Of a DNA stretch of 64,000 nucleotides, positions 27,639-35,700 are shown piece by piece (position 1 is the first letter of the stretch; every line of letters starts with the position of its first letter). The DNA lies in the NCBI RefSeq assembly GCF_013409365.1, contig NZ_JACCBA010000001.1, positions 8,432,001 to 8,496,000 on the forward strand. The letters run 5' to 3'. Under the pieces are notes generated by a model, which saw only the letters and a list, made by a program, of their open reading frames with translations, did not search any database and was not told where the DNA came from. The position numbers and the translations under genes are program-made. The DNA is from Actinomadura luteofluorescens (GTDB lineage Bacteria; Actinomycetota; Actinomycetes; Streptosporangiales; Streptosporangiaceae).

Positions 27639-29339
27639 ATGAAGGCGCACGCGGTCGTGTTCGGCAGCACGGGCAACCAGGACTACATCTTTGGCTCGAA
27701 CAAGAGGCGCGAGAACGTCGGAGCGTCCTACCTGATCACGTGCGTCGAGGACGTCTGGCTGCGCCGCGCCCTGAAGCACCATCCCGACGACATGCGCACG
27801 CTGCGCTTGGACGAGCACGGTATGCAGGTCGTGACAGCCAGCGCGGGCGGCGCGGTCCTGCTGGTCAGGGAGGCGGCTGAGGGCAGGCGCATCGTGGGCG
27901 CTGTGACCGGGTCGGCCCTGCGGGAGGCACCTGGTCTGGACGTTTGCGGCGCCGTCGGTGAGGAGTTCGAATTCGGCGCAGCCGAGACGTTGGCACGGGC
28001 CGTTGAGGCCGCCCGCGACAGCCTTCGAACGGCGCGCCTGGCCCGGCGCAGCCCGCGGCTGCGCTTCCCCGGCCTGCCGATCGCTGACCGGTGCCGATCC
28101 AGCGGCCTGCCGGCGCATCGCGTGGTGAAGTTCGGCGGGAAACGACCCCCCGAACCGCGATCAGCGGAGAGCCTGGCGAAGCTGGACGCCTTCGACGCCG
28201 CGCTGCTGCGGCTCGCAGGCGAGATGGGGATGCGCGACGACCTGGACGAGAAAGCGGTCCGCGGCAGACTCGCCGACATCGTCGACTACCTAGGCGACCA
28301 GGCGGACTGGATCGCGGTCGTCCACGCCGACGGCAACGGCATGGGGAAGATATTCCAAGAGTTCGCGGACATCGCCACTTCGCGCGGGCAAGGGAGCGCC
28401 GCGGCCTACATTGAAGGGTTCCGCGCTCTGTCCGACGGCATGGACGACTGCGCGCGCCGGGCGTTTCGCGAGGTGGTGAACGGGCTGCGGAGCCTCGACA
28501 TTGACCGCCCAGAGGGCAAACAGTGGCCGGCCGGTGAGCCGCCCATCCTGCCCCTCGTCCTCGGTGGCGACGATCTCACTGTCGTCTGCGACGGAGAACT
28601 GGCCTTGCCGTTTGCCCGTCAATACCTGGAGAAGTTCACCGAGTTCGCCGACCGCGAAGCAAGCGTCGGAGGAGTGCTCAGAGCGGCGGGAAGGCGAGGA
28701 ATTGGCGCCTGTGCGGGCGTCGCGATAGTTAAGCGCAACCACCCGTTCCACAGTGCCGTCCGCCTAGCCGATGATCTGACCAAGGAGGCCAAGGCGGTCA
28801 AACGGCAACTGGGACCGGACCGGAGCGCGCTGTCCTTCCACGTCCTGTACGAGACCGCGCATGCCGAACTCGGCCGCCTGCGCGCCCGGCAGACCCCGAC
28901 CGGTCAGGTACCGCGCGAAACCAGCCTGACGGCGCAGCCGTATCTCATAGGCGCCGGCGACGCCCGCCCCTGGGCCCGCCACCGCCATTGGTCCGACCTG
29001 CTCCGGCGGGCCGCTGCTCTGGGCCGTGTCGGCATCGATCCGTACCGTGACGACGCAGGACCGGATGGGGACGCCGTGGGCAGCGCCGTGGTCTCGAACA
29101 CGCAGGCACACGAACTGCGCGCCGGCTTGTTCCGCGGCCGGGAAGTCGCCGACGCCCGGTTTCGGTCCCTTACCGCCTGGCCCGGAGAGGGCGCCGTCCG
29201 CGACCTCGCCGCCGACGACGGCTCGTTGTTCTGGGAAGACGGCGATGTCCTGCGCACCGGGCTGCTCGACGCCATGGACGCCGCGCCCTTCCTCAGAACC
29301 ACGGACCTGCCCTCTCAGGCAACGGAGGGGTCCGGGTGA
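27639..29339 (+). CDS. cas10: Cas10, short form without HD domain
   Basis: Large subunit and cyclic-oligoadenylate synthase of the type III complex. The 566-residue protein opens AVVFGSTGNQDYIFGSNKRR, as in Cmr2/Cas10 cyclase parts. It has the first-palm loop HADGNGMGKIF (229-239), the catalytic GGDD at 309-312 (PLVLGGDDLTVV) and a RCRSSGLPAH remnant of the zinc region. No N-terminal HD nuclease is present; canonical Cas10 is usually 700-1000 residues. The intact GGDD with no HD suggests signalling without Cas10 DNase activity. ATG 27639 has GGGAGG 9 bp upstream; its stop overlaps csx10. Confidence 0.88.
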   Translation: MKAHAVVFGSTGNQDYIFGSNKRRENVGASYLITCVEDVWLRRALKHHPDDMRTLRLDEHGMQVVTASAGGAVLLVREAAEGRRIVGAVTGSALREAPGLDVCGAVGEEFEFGAAETLARAVEAARDSLRTARLARRSPRLRFPGLPIADRCRSSGLPAHRVVKFGGKRPPEPRSAESLAKLDAFDAALLRLAGEMGMRDDLDEKAVRGRLADIVDYLGDQADWIAVVHADGNGMGKIFQEFADIATSRGQGSAAAYIEGFRALSDGMDDCARRAFREVVNGLRSLDIDRPEGKQWPAGEPPILPLVLGGDDLTVVCDGELALPFARQYLEKFTEFADREASVGGVLRAAGRRGIGACAGVAIVKRNHPFHSAVRLADDLTKEAKAVKRQLGPDRSALSFHVLYETAHAELGRLRARQTPTGQVPRETSLTAQPYLIGAGDARPWARHRHWSDLLRRAAALGRVGIDPYRDDAGPDGDAVGSAVVSNTQAHELRAGLFRGREVADARFRSLTAWPGEGAVRDLAADDGSLFWEDGDVLRTGLLDAMDAAPFLRTTDLPSQATEGSG

Positions 29340-31663
29340 GCCACCGCATCGAATTCGCCCTGCATATGCTGAGCGACTGGCGCGTCGGCGACGGCACGGG
29401 ACGGCACGGCCTGCACGGCAGCAGCGTGCTGCGCGACGGCGACGGACTGCCGTTCATCCCGGCCAAGACCCTGAACGGTGTGCTGCGCGACGCGTGCGAG
29501 ATCGTCGCGCGCGCTCTCGACTCCGGGCAGCAAGGCGTCTGGAGCACGTGGGTGGACTACGTGTTCGGCCACCAGAGCGCCCTCCCACTCGCAGAGGCAG
29601 CCAGGTCCTCCGCCGCCCCCACCGCGTATCCGCGCCCGGCCGCGCTCACCTACCGCTCCCCGCTCCGCTTTCCCGGCAGACTTCGACAGGTTCTCGCCGG
29701 AGCCGATCCGCGGTGCCGTGAGGCCTTGACGTTCAGCAAGCCCGGAGTAGCCCTCGATCCGAGGACCGGAGCTGCTCGGGAGGACGCACTCCGCTTCGAC
29801 GAGATGGCGCGTGGCGGTGTCACCCTCAATACCGTGGCGGAGCTGCCCGACGCTCTGGACGGCGACCAGCTCGCCTGCGCCGGCATTCTGTTGTGGGCGG
29901 GCTCCCGGCTGCTGGAGGGAATCGGCGGCAAACGGCGCCGGGGCTCGGGTCGCTGCCGACTCGAACTCAGCGCCGCCGGAATGCCGCCATCCGAGGAGAG
30001 TCTGAGGCATTGGGCCGGCGCTCCGGCCCCGCCGCCTGCACCGCCCGCACCGACGGCACCGCCGGGCCTCGGAGCGTCGGCGCCGGAGCCCGGCGCCGGT
30101 TGGGAACGTGCCCTACTGCGAATCCGGCTCGACATGCCGGTGCTCGTGCACGACCGAACGACCGGGAACCTCGTGCAGGGGCGCGATCATGTCCCCGGCT
30201 GGGCGCTGCTGCCGGAAGTACTGAAGCGGCTGGGCTCCGCGGCGGCGCACGCCGCCGCCCGCACCGGCGACCTGATCGTGACGCCGGCCACACCGCTGAT
30301 CGGCGGTCTGCCGGGGTGCCGCGTACCGCGGGTCGTGGAGCGGAGCAAGGACAACCCGGGCGCCTATCTCAACCGAATGACGAGGCAGCGGCCCCCAGAT
30401 GAGGCGTACGAGCGGATCAATACCGGCTACGTCGCCGCGGCGGGCGGGGGAGGGATCGAGACGGCCGCGTTCACCCTGCGCTCGCATAACTCGATCGACG
30501 ACGAGGCACAGAGGCCCACCGAAGACCTCGGGGGCGTGTACAGCTACCAGGCGCTCGCGGCGGGAACCGTGCTGGGCGCCGAGGTCAGGGTCCGTGTCGG
30601 CGTCCTGCCCGCGGGCTGGCATACCCGTCTGGACGGCGAGGAATGGCGGATCGGCCGATCCCGTAAGGACGACTACGGCCTGATATCGGTGGACGCCGGC
30701 CTCCTGGACGAGGCTCTGCCCGACGGCGCGCCAGGGGCCGAGCCCATCGAGGCGGGTGGCAAGCTCCGCGTCTGGCTGCTGTCTGATGTCCTTATCCGAG
30801 ATGAACGCCTCAATCCCAGCGACGCACCGGACGATTTCGCGCGCGTGCTCCAAGAGGCGCTGGCGGTTGCTGGCGCCGACGGGGTCCGCCTGACGCCCAC
30901 CGTTCCCGAGCCTGGCTCCATCGAAGCCAGTTACGAGATGGCCCGCACCGATTCGTGGCACTCCGGATGGCGCCTACCGCGGCCCGTCTTGATCGGCTTC
31001 GCCGCGGGAGGCTGCCTGAGCTTCGACGTCGAGGCGGGCCGCATCGGCGTGGACGCCGTGGCCGCCGTCGAAACGTCCGGCATCGGTGAACGCCGCGGCG
31101 AAGGCTTCGGGCAGATCCGGCTGAACGATCGGCTCCTGTGGGAACCCTCCCCTGTCTTCGCCGCGCGACCCATCCCGCGGCCCCCGGCTCCCGTTGGCGA
31201 CAAGCTCCCGCCATCGGCTCCCGGGTACGCCGCGGCGCGGATCGTCGAACGCGAGGCGTGGCGCGCGGAGATCCGGCGTTGCGCCGAAGCGTATGCGGCA
31301 GATCCGGGCAACGCTGTGCTGGCACCGCTGCTGGGCCTGACGTTCACTCGCCTAAACACGCTGCGCCGCCTGTTTGATCACCTGGATGAGCCTCCCGAGC
31401 GACTCGATCGCCGGATCGAGTCGCTGACCCGCCGATGGAAGGAGCCGAAAGCGGTCGAAGGGCTCCGCGGCCTGCTCACTGAGCCGGGGAGTCCCTGGAA
31501 TCTGGACGGTTTCATCGGCGGCACCGAGAACCTGTGTCTGACCATCGACGGTCACCCGGATCTTCGCGAGGAACTGCGTGGCGAGGCGCTGCGAGCCCTT
31601 CTGTCCGCCTGCCTGTCCGCGCGCACGCGCAGCGAGATCTATGGTGCGGAGGCCAGCCGATGA
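29336..31663 (+). CDS. csx10: Csx10-like Cas7-Cas5-Cas11 fusion
   Basis: A 775-residue fusion starting at GTG 29336 inside the cas10 stop. Residues 1-215 form a Cas7-type RAMP (VLRDGDGLPFIPAKTLNGVL with Asp34, a likely RNase Asp, then Gly-rich GGKRRRGSGRC). A Pro-rich linker follows (PAPPPAPPAPTAPPG). Residues 260-600 form a Cas5-like RAMP with GERRGEGFGQIRL near 587. The last 140 residues are helical (YAAARIVEREAWRAEIRRC, LRALLSACLSARTRSEI), the expected place of a fused small subunit Cas11. This matches Csx10 of III-D, and its III-Dv fusion form in particular. Confidence 0.8.
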   Translation: MSHRIEFALHMLSDWRVGDGTGRHGLHGSSVLRDGDGLPFIPAKTLNGVLRDACEIVARALDSGQQGVWSTWVDYVFGHQSALPLAEAARSSAAPTAYPRPAALTYRSPLRFPGRLRQVLAGADPRCREALTFSKPGVALDPRTGAAREDALRFDEMARGGVTLNTVAELPDALDGDQLACAGILLWAGSRLLEGIGGKRRRGSGRCRLELSAAGMPPSEESLRHWAGAPAPPPAPPAPTAPPGLGASAPEPGAGWERALLRIRLDMPVLVHDRTTGNLVQGRDHVPGWALLPEVLKRLGSAAAHAAARTGDLIVTPATPLIGGLPGCRVPRVVERSKDNPGAYLNRMTRQRPPDEAYERINTGYVAAAGGGGIETAAFTLRSHNSIDDEAQRPTEDLGGVYSYQALAAGTVLGAEVRVRVGVLPAGWHTRLDGEEWRIGRSRKDDYGLISVDAGLLDEALPDGAPGAEPIEAGGKLRVWLLSDVLIRDERLNPSDAPDDFARVLQEALAVAGADGVRLTPTVPEPGSIEASYEMARTDSWHSGWRLPRPVLIGFAAGGCLSFDVEAGRIGVDAVAAVETSGIGERRGEGFGQIRLNDRLLWEPSPVFAARPIPRPPAPVGDKLPPSAPGYAAARIVEREAWRAEIRRCAEAYAADPGNAVLAPLLGLTFTRLNTLRRLFDHLDEPPERLDRRIESLTRRWKEPKAVEGLRGLLTEPGSPWNLDGFIGGTENLCLTIDGHPDLREELRGEALRALLSACLSARTRSEIYGAEASR

Positions 31664-33261
31664 CCGCTAGGCGAGGGCGGCCGATGGACCGTCGGCTCCG
31701 CGTCCGCGGTTGGCTGCGCACGGAGACGCCCTTGCACGTGGGCGGTGCCGCGCTCAACCCGGCCGAGGCGCTCCCCGTCGCGGTCGACGGCCAGGACCGT
31801 ATCTACGTTCCGGGCAGCAGCCTTGCGGGGGCCCTGCGCAACTGGATGCGCGGCGCCGACCCCAATACCGAGCATCTCGATTCCCTGTGGGGTTACGCCG
31901 AGGACGGGGTCCCGGACTCGGGACATGCGAGCCGTGTGGTCGTCCATGACGCGTTCATCACCACCACCACCGCGGTCGGCGTGGGCGGAGCTCCCGCCGA
32001 CCCCTTGCCCTCTGGCGGCCTCCCCGTCCGCTTCGGCGTCGGCATCGACCGTGTCACCGGCGCCGCCGCCCCGGCTTTCCTGTACGCACGCACGGTCGTG
32101 CCGCCCGGCCACTACCTGTCGCTCGAACTCGATGTCGAGACGGCAGAGACCGGGTTCGACCGCGAACGGGACCGCCTCGGCGTGCTGCTGGAGGCCCTGC
32201 GCTCGCATCGGATCGCGCTGGGCGCGGCTACCAGCACCGGCCTCGGCAGGGTGTCGCTGCTGCCGTCCCCGTTCGCCATCTACGAGCACGACTTCACCTC
32301 CCCGGACGGTCTAATGTCGTTCCTGCTCGGCGAACAGACGCAGTTCGACGAATCCCGGATGAGACCGGACGAGGCCGTCCTTCCGGATCGGCGCGAGTTG
32401 CTCACCGTGACGCTGCGCTGGAGGCCAGCGGCCCCGGTGATGGTCCAGGCCGCCGGGGAGGGCGCGGCCATCAAGGCCCTGCCCCTGACCACGGCCGTCA
32501 CAGGCGAAGATGTCGCGCTCGTGCTGAGCGGAAGCTCCATCAAGGGCGTGCTGCGCGGCCACGCCGAATTTGTCGAACGTACCGCTCGCGGCGTGGACGC
32601 CCCGATCCCTCCGCTGGGCGAAGCCGACCGGACCACCATCGCGGCGTCGACCCGGACATTCCTCGCGCAGCTCAACGAGCTACCCGCCGTTCGCGCCCTA
32701 TTCGGCGCAGCCCGCATCGACCACGACTACGAGCAGCGCCATCCTTGGGGGAACGGAGCGCTGACGGCGCACGAGTGCGTGAGCCTGACCCCAGTTCCCG
32801 GCAACATCTGGAAAGTGCTGGCCGACGGCATGTCAGACCGCGACACCGGCGGCCAGACCGTACTGCCCGCGCATATGCGCGCGGTGCTCGCCGAACTAGG
32901 GATCGAACAAGCCGATCACGTCGCCATCGACCGGTGGACGGGCAGCGCCGCCGACAGCCTGCTGTTCAGCGTTCTGGAGCCCCATGGTGTCCAGTGGGAG
33001 CCGATCCGCCTCACAGTCGACCTCACTCGCCTTGGCCGGTATCGCAGGCCGGCGCTGGCACTGCTGCTGCTCATCCTGCGCGACCTCGACCAGGGGCGTA
33101 TCCCGCTCGGCGGCATGGTCAACCGCGGTTTCGGCGACGTCTCCATCGAGAAGATCGAATTCGCCGGCAACGGCTGGGACGGCGGCACGTCACTGGCCGC
33201 AGCCCTCGCCACCCCGGCCCTGGCCGAGGCATGGTCCGCCTACCTGGAGGAACCTCCGTGA
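31660..33261 (+). CDS. Cas7-Cas7 fusion (tandem Csm3-like RAMP)
   Basis: A 533-residue protein with two Csm3-like domains, coupled to csx10 by an ATGA overlap. Domain 1 has LPVAVDGQDRIYVPGSSLAG (39-57) with Asp43 at the RNase position, and GIDRVTGAAAPAFLY. Domain 2 has VLSGSSIKGVLRGHAEFVER, LFGAARIDHDY and VAIDRWTGSAADSLLFSV, then Gly-rich MVNRGFGDVSIEKI. In domain 2 the catalytic Asp position appears to be Thr/Ala (LPLTTAVTGED), though other Asp residues lie near. It forms the RNA-cleaving backbone of the complex. The alternative start ATG 31684 would remove eight residues. Confidence 0.82.
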   Translation: MTARRGRPMDRRLRVRGWLRTETPLHVGGAALNPAEALPVAVDGQDRIYVPGSSLAGALRNWMRGADPNTEHLDSLWGYAEDGVPDSGHASRVVVHDAFITTTTAVGVGGAPADPLPSGGLPVRFGVGIDRVTGAAAPAFLYARTVVPPGHYLSLELDVETAETGFDRERDRLGVLLEALRSHRIALGAATSTGLGRVSLLPSPFAIYEHDFTSPDGLMSFLLGEQTQFDESRMRPDEAVLPDRRELLTVTLRWRPAAPVMVQAAGEGAAIKALPLTTAVTGEDVALVLSGSSIKGVLRGHAEFVERTARGVDAPIPPLGEADRTTIAASTRTFLAQLNELPAVRALFGAARIDHDYEQRHPWGNGALTAHECVSLTPVPGNIWKVLADGMSDRDTGGQTVLPAHMRAVLAELGIEQADHVAIDRWTGSAADSLLFSVLEPHGVQWEPIRLTVDLTRLGRYRRPALALLLLILRDLDQGRIPLGGMVNRGFGDVSIEKIEFAGNGWDGGTSLAAALATPALAEAWSAYLEEPP

Positions 33262-33791
33262 CCATTCTGCACGTGGCCGAGTTGGCTGGTGCGACGTTCG
33301 CCCAGGCGCTGGACGCGGCCCCCAGGGCCTTCGCCCTGCTGATCACACCTTCGCGATTCGAGGTGACCACCGTCTCGGCCGTGCACCCGTCCGAGACCGA
33401 AGATGTCTACGAAGCACGGCTGTTCGGCGAGCGCGCCGAGTTGCGCTGGCTCGCCACGAGCGGGGGGCACGCCGTCTTCCTTACTGAGGATCGGGACGAA
33501 CTGCCTTCGTTCTTCACCCCGCTCGCCCCGGTTGTCGCGACGGGCGTATGCGATGGTCAGTACCTTTTGTGGGGGAGAGGTGCCGGCGAAGCGAGAGAAG
33601 GCTGGACGACCCTCGCAACCGAGCGTATCGGCAGCATCCGCGTGCCGGCTGAGGTCGAGCAGGGCGGGTACGCGGCCGTGAAGACGCGCGAGTACATCGT
33701 GCAGGACCCCGAGCACGGAAACTCTTACATCGCCGAAGAGCGCCTGCTGGCTTTCGCGCGCTCCGCCGTCCTGAAGCTGGAGAGGCCGTGA
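33258..33791 (+). CDS. csx19: Csx19 family protein
   Basis: A 177-residue protein from GTG 33258, overlapping the cas7-2x stop. The pattern YEARLFGERAELRWLAT, HAVFLTEDRDE, QYLLWGRGAG..GW..L.ERIGSI.VP, EYIVQDPEHGNSYIAEERL matches Csx19 (TIGR03984), a III-D specific component reported to sit on the complex. No catalytic motif is evident. A GGAGG lies just upstream. It ends the operon, 42 bp before the convergent cas6 stop. Confidence 0.8.
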   Translation: MTILHVAELAGATFAQALDAAPRAFALLITPSRFEVTTVSAVHPSETEDVYEARLFGERAELRWLATSGGHAVFLTEDRDELPSFFTPLAPVVATGVCDGQYLLWGRGAGEAREGWTTLATERIGSIRVPAEVEQGGYAAVKTREYIVQDPEHGNSYIAEERLLAFARSAVLKLERP

Positions 33792-33833
33792 TCGAGGGAA
33801 GTATGCCGCGAGGGCGCGACCGGTCGACGAGTC

Positions 33834-34685
33834 TCACGAGCCCCGTTCCCAGATGCCTGGGGCGCTGAGTCCCTCCCGGGAGCTCACCCTCGGGTTGGCG
33901 GGGACAGGGTGGACGTTGCCCATGCCGATGGTGGTACGATCACCGATCCCGGCGTACCGGCTGAACCGGACCAGCGCGTCCAGCGCAATCTTCGCCGACG
34001 AGGGCACCCGCCGGGCTTCGGCCAACCTGTAGACGACCTCGCCCACGCTGCCGCGTCCCGGCGGAGCGCCCGGCTTCAACAGATGCTCCGCCATGGTGAG
34101 CCGGTGGTCGGCCACCTCAAGATTCGAGGTGATCGCCGCGGCTGCGGACGGCGGCAGCGCGATCTCGGGCGCGAAGAACTCCCAACGGCGGTGCAGGCCC
34201 GAGAACACCCACTCGGCCTCGGGAAACGGGCGGCAGCGCCGTGCTCCCTCCTCCCGCGCTGTCAAGAACGCCATCGGTGTCCGGATGCGCAGCCGCCACC
34301 CATCGGTGGGCCGTGCGCGCGCCACCAGCGTCGCGTACTGCTCGGTCGCAGCGACCTCCACGCTCGCAACCTCGTAGAAGCAATTGGCCACGCGAAGAGT
34401 CCGAGTCTTGGCCAGCGCTTGGAGCACGGGGGCGACGAGGGCATCCGCGAGAAGCGCAACCTCGAACCGCGCGTTTCCGCTCGATCCGTCCGCCCCCGGG
34501 CCGAGCAGGGGAGTCAGCGTGTAGGGCTTGGGAGGCCGCGTCTCGTGAAGCGCCGAGGTGAGTCCAGCCTCACCGGCCTCCCGAAGCTGTGCCAGGAACG
34601 CCGCGTTGATGGCGGGCCCGGTGTGGCGAGGCACCGGAGCCCGTCCATTCCTATGGACGAGGTGGACGACGATGCGGGTAGGCAT
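33834..34685 (-). CDS. cas6: Cas6 crRNA-processing endoribonuclease
   Basis: A 283-residue Cas6 convergent with the cas operon. The N-terminal PVPRHTGPAINAAFLAQLRE corresponds to the usual P.P..TG.AL.A.FL start. The C-terminus has the Cas6 glycine-rich loop GIGDRTTIGMGNV (about 245-257). In the family, the enzyme cuts CRISPR transcripts within repeats to make crRNAs. The ATG at 34685 (MPTRIVVHLVHRNG) has AAGGG about 9 bp upstream; the frame is open a little further. A cas6 gene with no array nearby implies it serves an array elsewhere in the genome. Confidence 0.8.
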   Translation of the reverse strand: MPTRIVVHLVHRNGRAPVPRHTGPAINAAFLAQLREAGEAGLTSALHETRPPKPYTLTPLLGPGADGSSGNARFEVALLADALVAPVLQALAKTRTLRVANCFYEVASVEVAATEQYATLVARARPTDGWRLRIRTPMAFLTAREEGARRCRPFPEAEWVFSGLHRRWEFFAPEIALPPSAAAAITSNLEVADHRLTMAEHLLKPGAPPGRGSVGEVVYRLAEARRVPSSAKIALDALVRFSRYAGIGDRTTIGMGNVHPVPANPRVSSREGLSAPGIWERGS

Positions 34686-35063
34686 TTCCGGCCCTTGTTC
34701 AAAATGTTCGAAGGAAGAGCAGACCGACGCCATGCTCCGGGTCGTGTCGGCCTGAGGCAATGTTCTCACCGAAGCGCATGCTCGTACTTGCTTCTGACGC
34801 GGACGGCGGGCTGAGACCGTTCCCGTTCGACGTTACATCACCGGAGGTTCATTCGCATGGGACGGAGACTTCTCCTCGTCTCCATTTGGTGGGACTGATC
34901 CTGGGAGTTTGCCATGCGAACTCCGCCGAGCGGGCGTGATAACGATCATGTCCCAGCAACAAGGCACCGTGGTAAGCGGTGTCAGCTTAAATGACCACGC
35001 TACGTAACCACCAAACAACATGTTCTCTCCTTGTTCGCTAGGCGGTCCTGGTACAGGACCTTC
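34686..35063. other. Intergenic stretch downstream of the CRISPR module
   Basis: 378 bp upstream of cas6, presumably with its promoter. I searched it by eye for direct repeats of CRISPR size and found none. No convincing gene is present. Confidence 0.5.
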
Positions 35064-35425
35064 GTCCGGGATGGACATAGCCGTGGACCTGGAAACGCAC
35101 GCAGGAGCGGTCGTCCCGGCGTACGGCGGCGACCTGGTCTTGACCGTGCGCGACGGCCTCGCCAGGCTGACCGGTGACGGCCGCGTCGTCATGGAGGCTG
35201 GTCGAGGCCGACAATCCCGGCAACCGGATGAACGACGCCAAGTGCGACCCCTCCGGTCGCCTGCGGGCGAGCACGATGGCCTACGACTAATCACCGGGAG
35301 CCGCCGCGCTCTACCGCTACGAGGGGCGGCGGGTCAGCACGATGCTTACCGGCCTGACCCTCGCCAACGGCACGGGCTGGAGCCCGGACGGGGCCGCCAT
35401 GTACCACTTCGATAGCCGGACCGAG
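35064..35425 (+). pseudogene. SMP-30/gluconolactonase-like fragment
   Basis: Three short segments in different frames read DLVLTVRDGLARLTGDGRVV, then DNPGNRMNDAKCDPSGRL, then ALYRYEGRRVSTMLTGLTLA and NGTGWSPDGAAMYHFDSRT. NR.NDAKCDP.GRL and NG.GWSPDG..MY are conserved metal-site strands of SMP-30/regucalcin proteins. A TAA interrupts after TMAYD at about 35289 and several frame changes are needed. It is a degraded metabolic gene trapped beside the att site. Confidence 0.65.
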
Positions 35426-35439
35426 CGGATCAGGCACTG

Positions 35440-35571
35440 CGGGAGCCAGTTTCGGGAGCCACCGCAAGCAGGTTCCGATCGACTCAACGCGACGTAGTCA
35501 GGGCGTTTGTGCAGGTGGGAGGCTCCCCGTTCGACTCGGATCGACCTAGATCGACTCTCCTGCTTTGCTTC
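35440..35571. repeat. 132-bp att-associated repeat, copy 2
   Basis: Partner of 21881-22012, ending in CTGCTTTGCTTC where the tRNA-like att core starts. Its first 25 bases (CGGGAGCCAGTTTCGGG and following) recur a third time at 47154-47178 near the other att core. It is likely part of the integrative element's attachment region. Confidence 0.75.
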
Positions 35572-35614
35572 ACACCGAAGAGGCCACTGGTTCGAACCCA
35601 GTATCGCCCACCCC
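35567..35614 (+). other. Attachment site, left (tRNA-Val 3' fragment)
   Basis: 48 bp identical to 47038-47085. It reads as the 3' half of a tRNA-Val(CAC): loop TTCACAC, stem CGAAG, T-arm ACTGG-TTCGAAC-CCAGT, acceptor strand ATCGCCC, discriminator A. The 5' half (GGGCGAT and the D-arm) is absent, so it is not a functional tRNA. The integrase gene starts its coding region 87 bp away, pointing toward it, as in actinomycete integrative elements. Confidence 0.85.
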
Positions 35615-35700
35615 CACATACGGCAAGGTCAGAGGCCACTTCCAGCATCTGGAAGCGGCCTCTTCGTCGTCCTGGAGCCCTCCGAAGCGCCCGAGCCTGA

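Noticed and set aside
35567..35614. A complete tRNA gene
   Set aside because: Only the 3' half (anticodon loop to acceptor) is present at both sites; the D-arm and 5' acceptor strand are missing.
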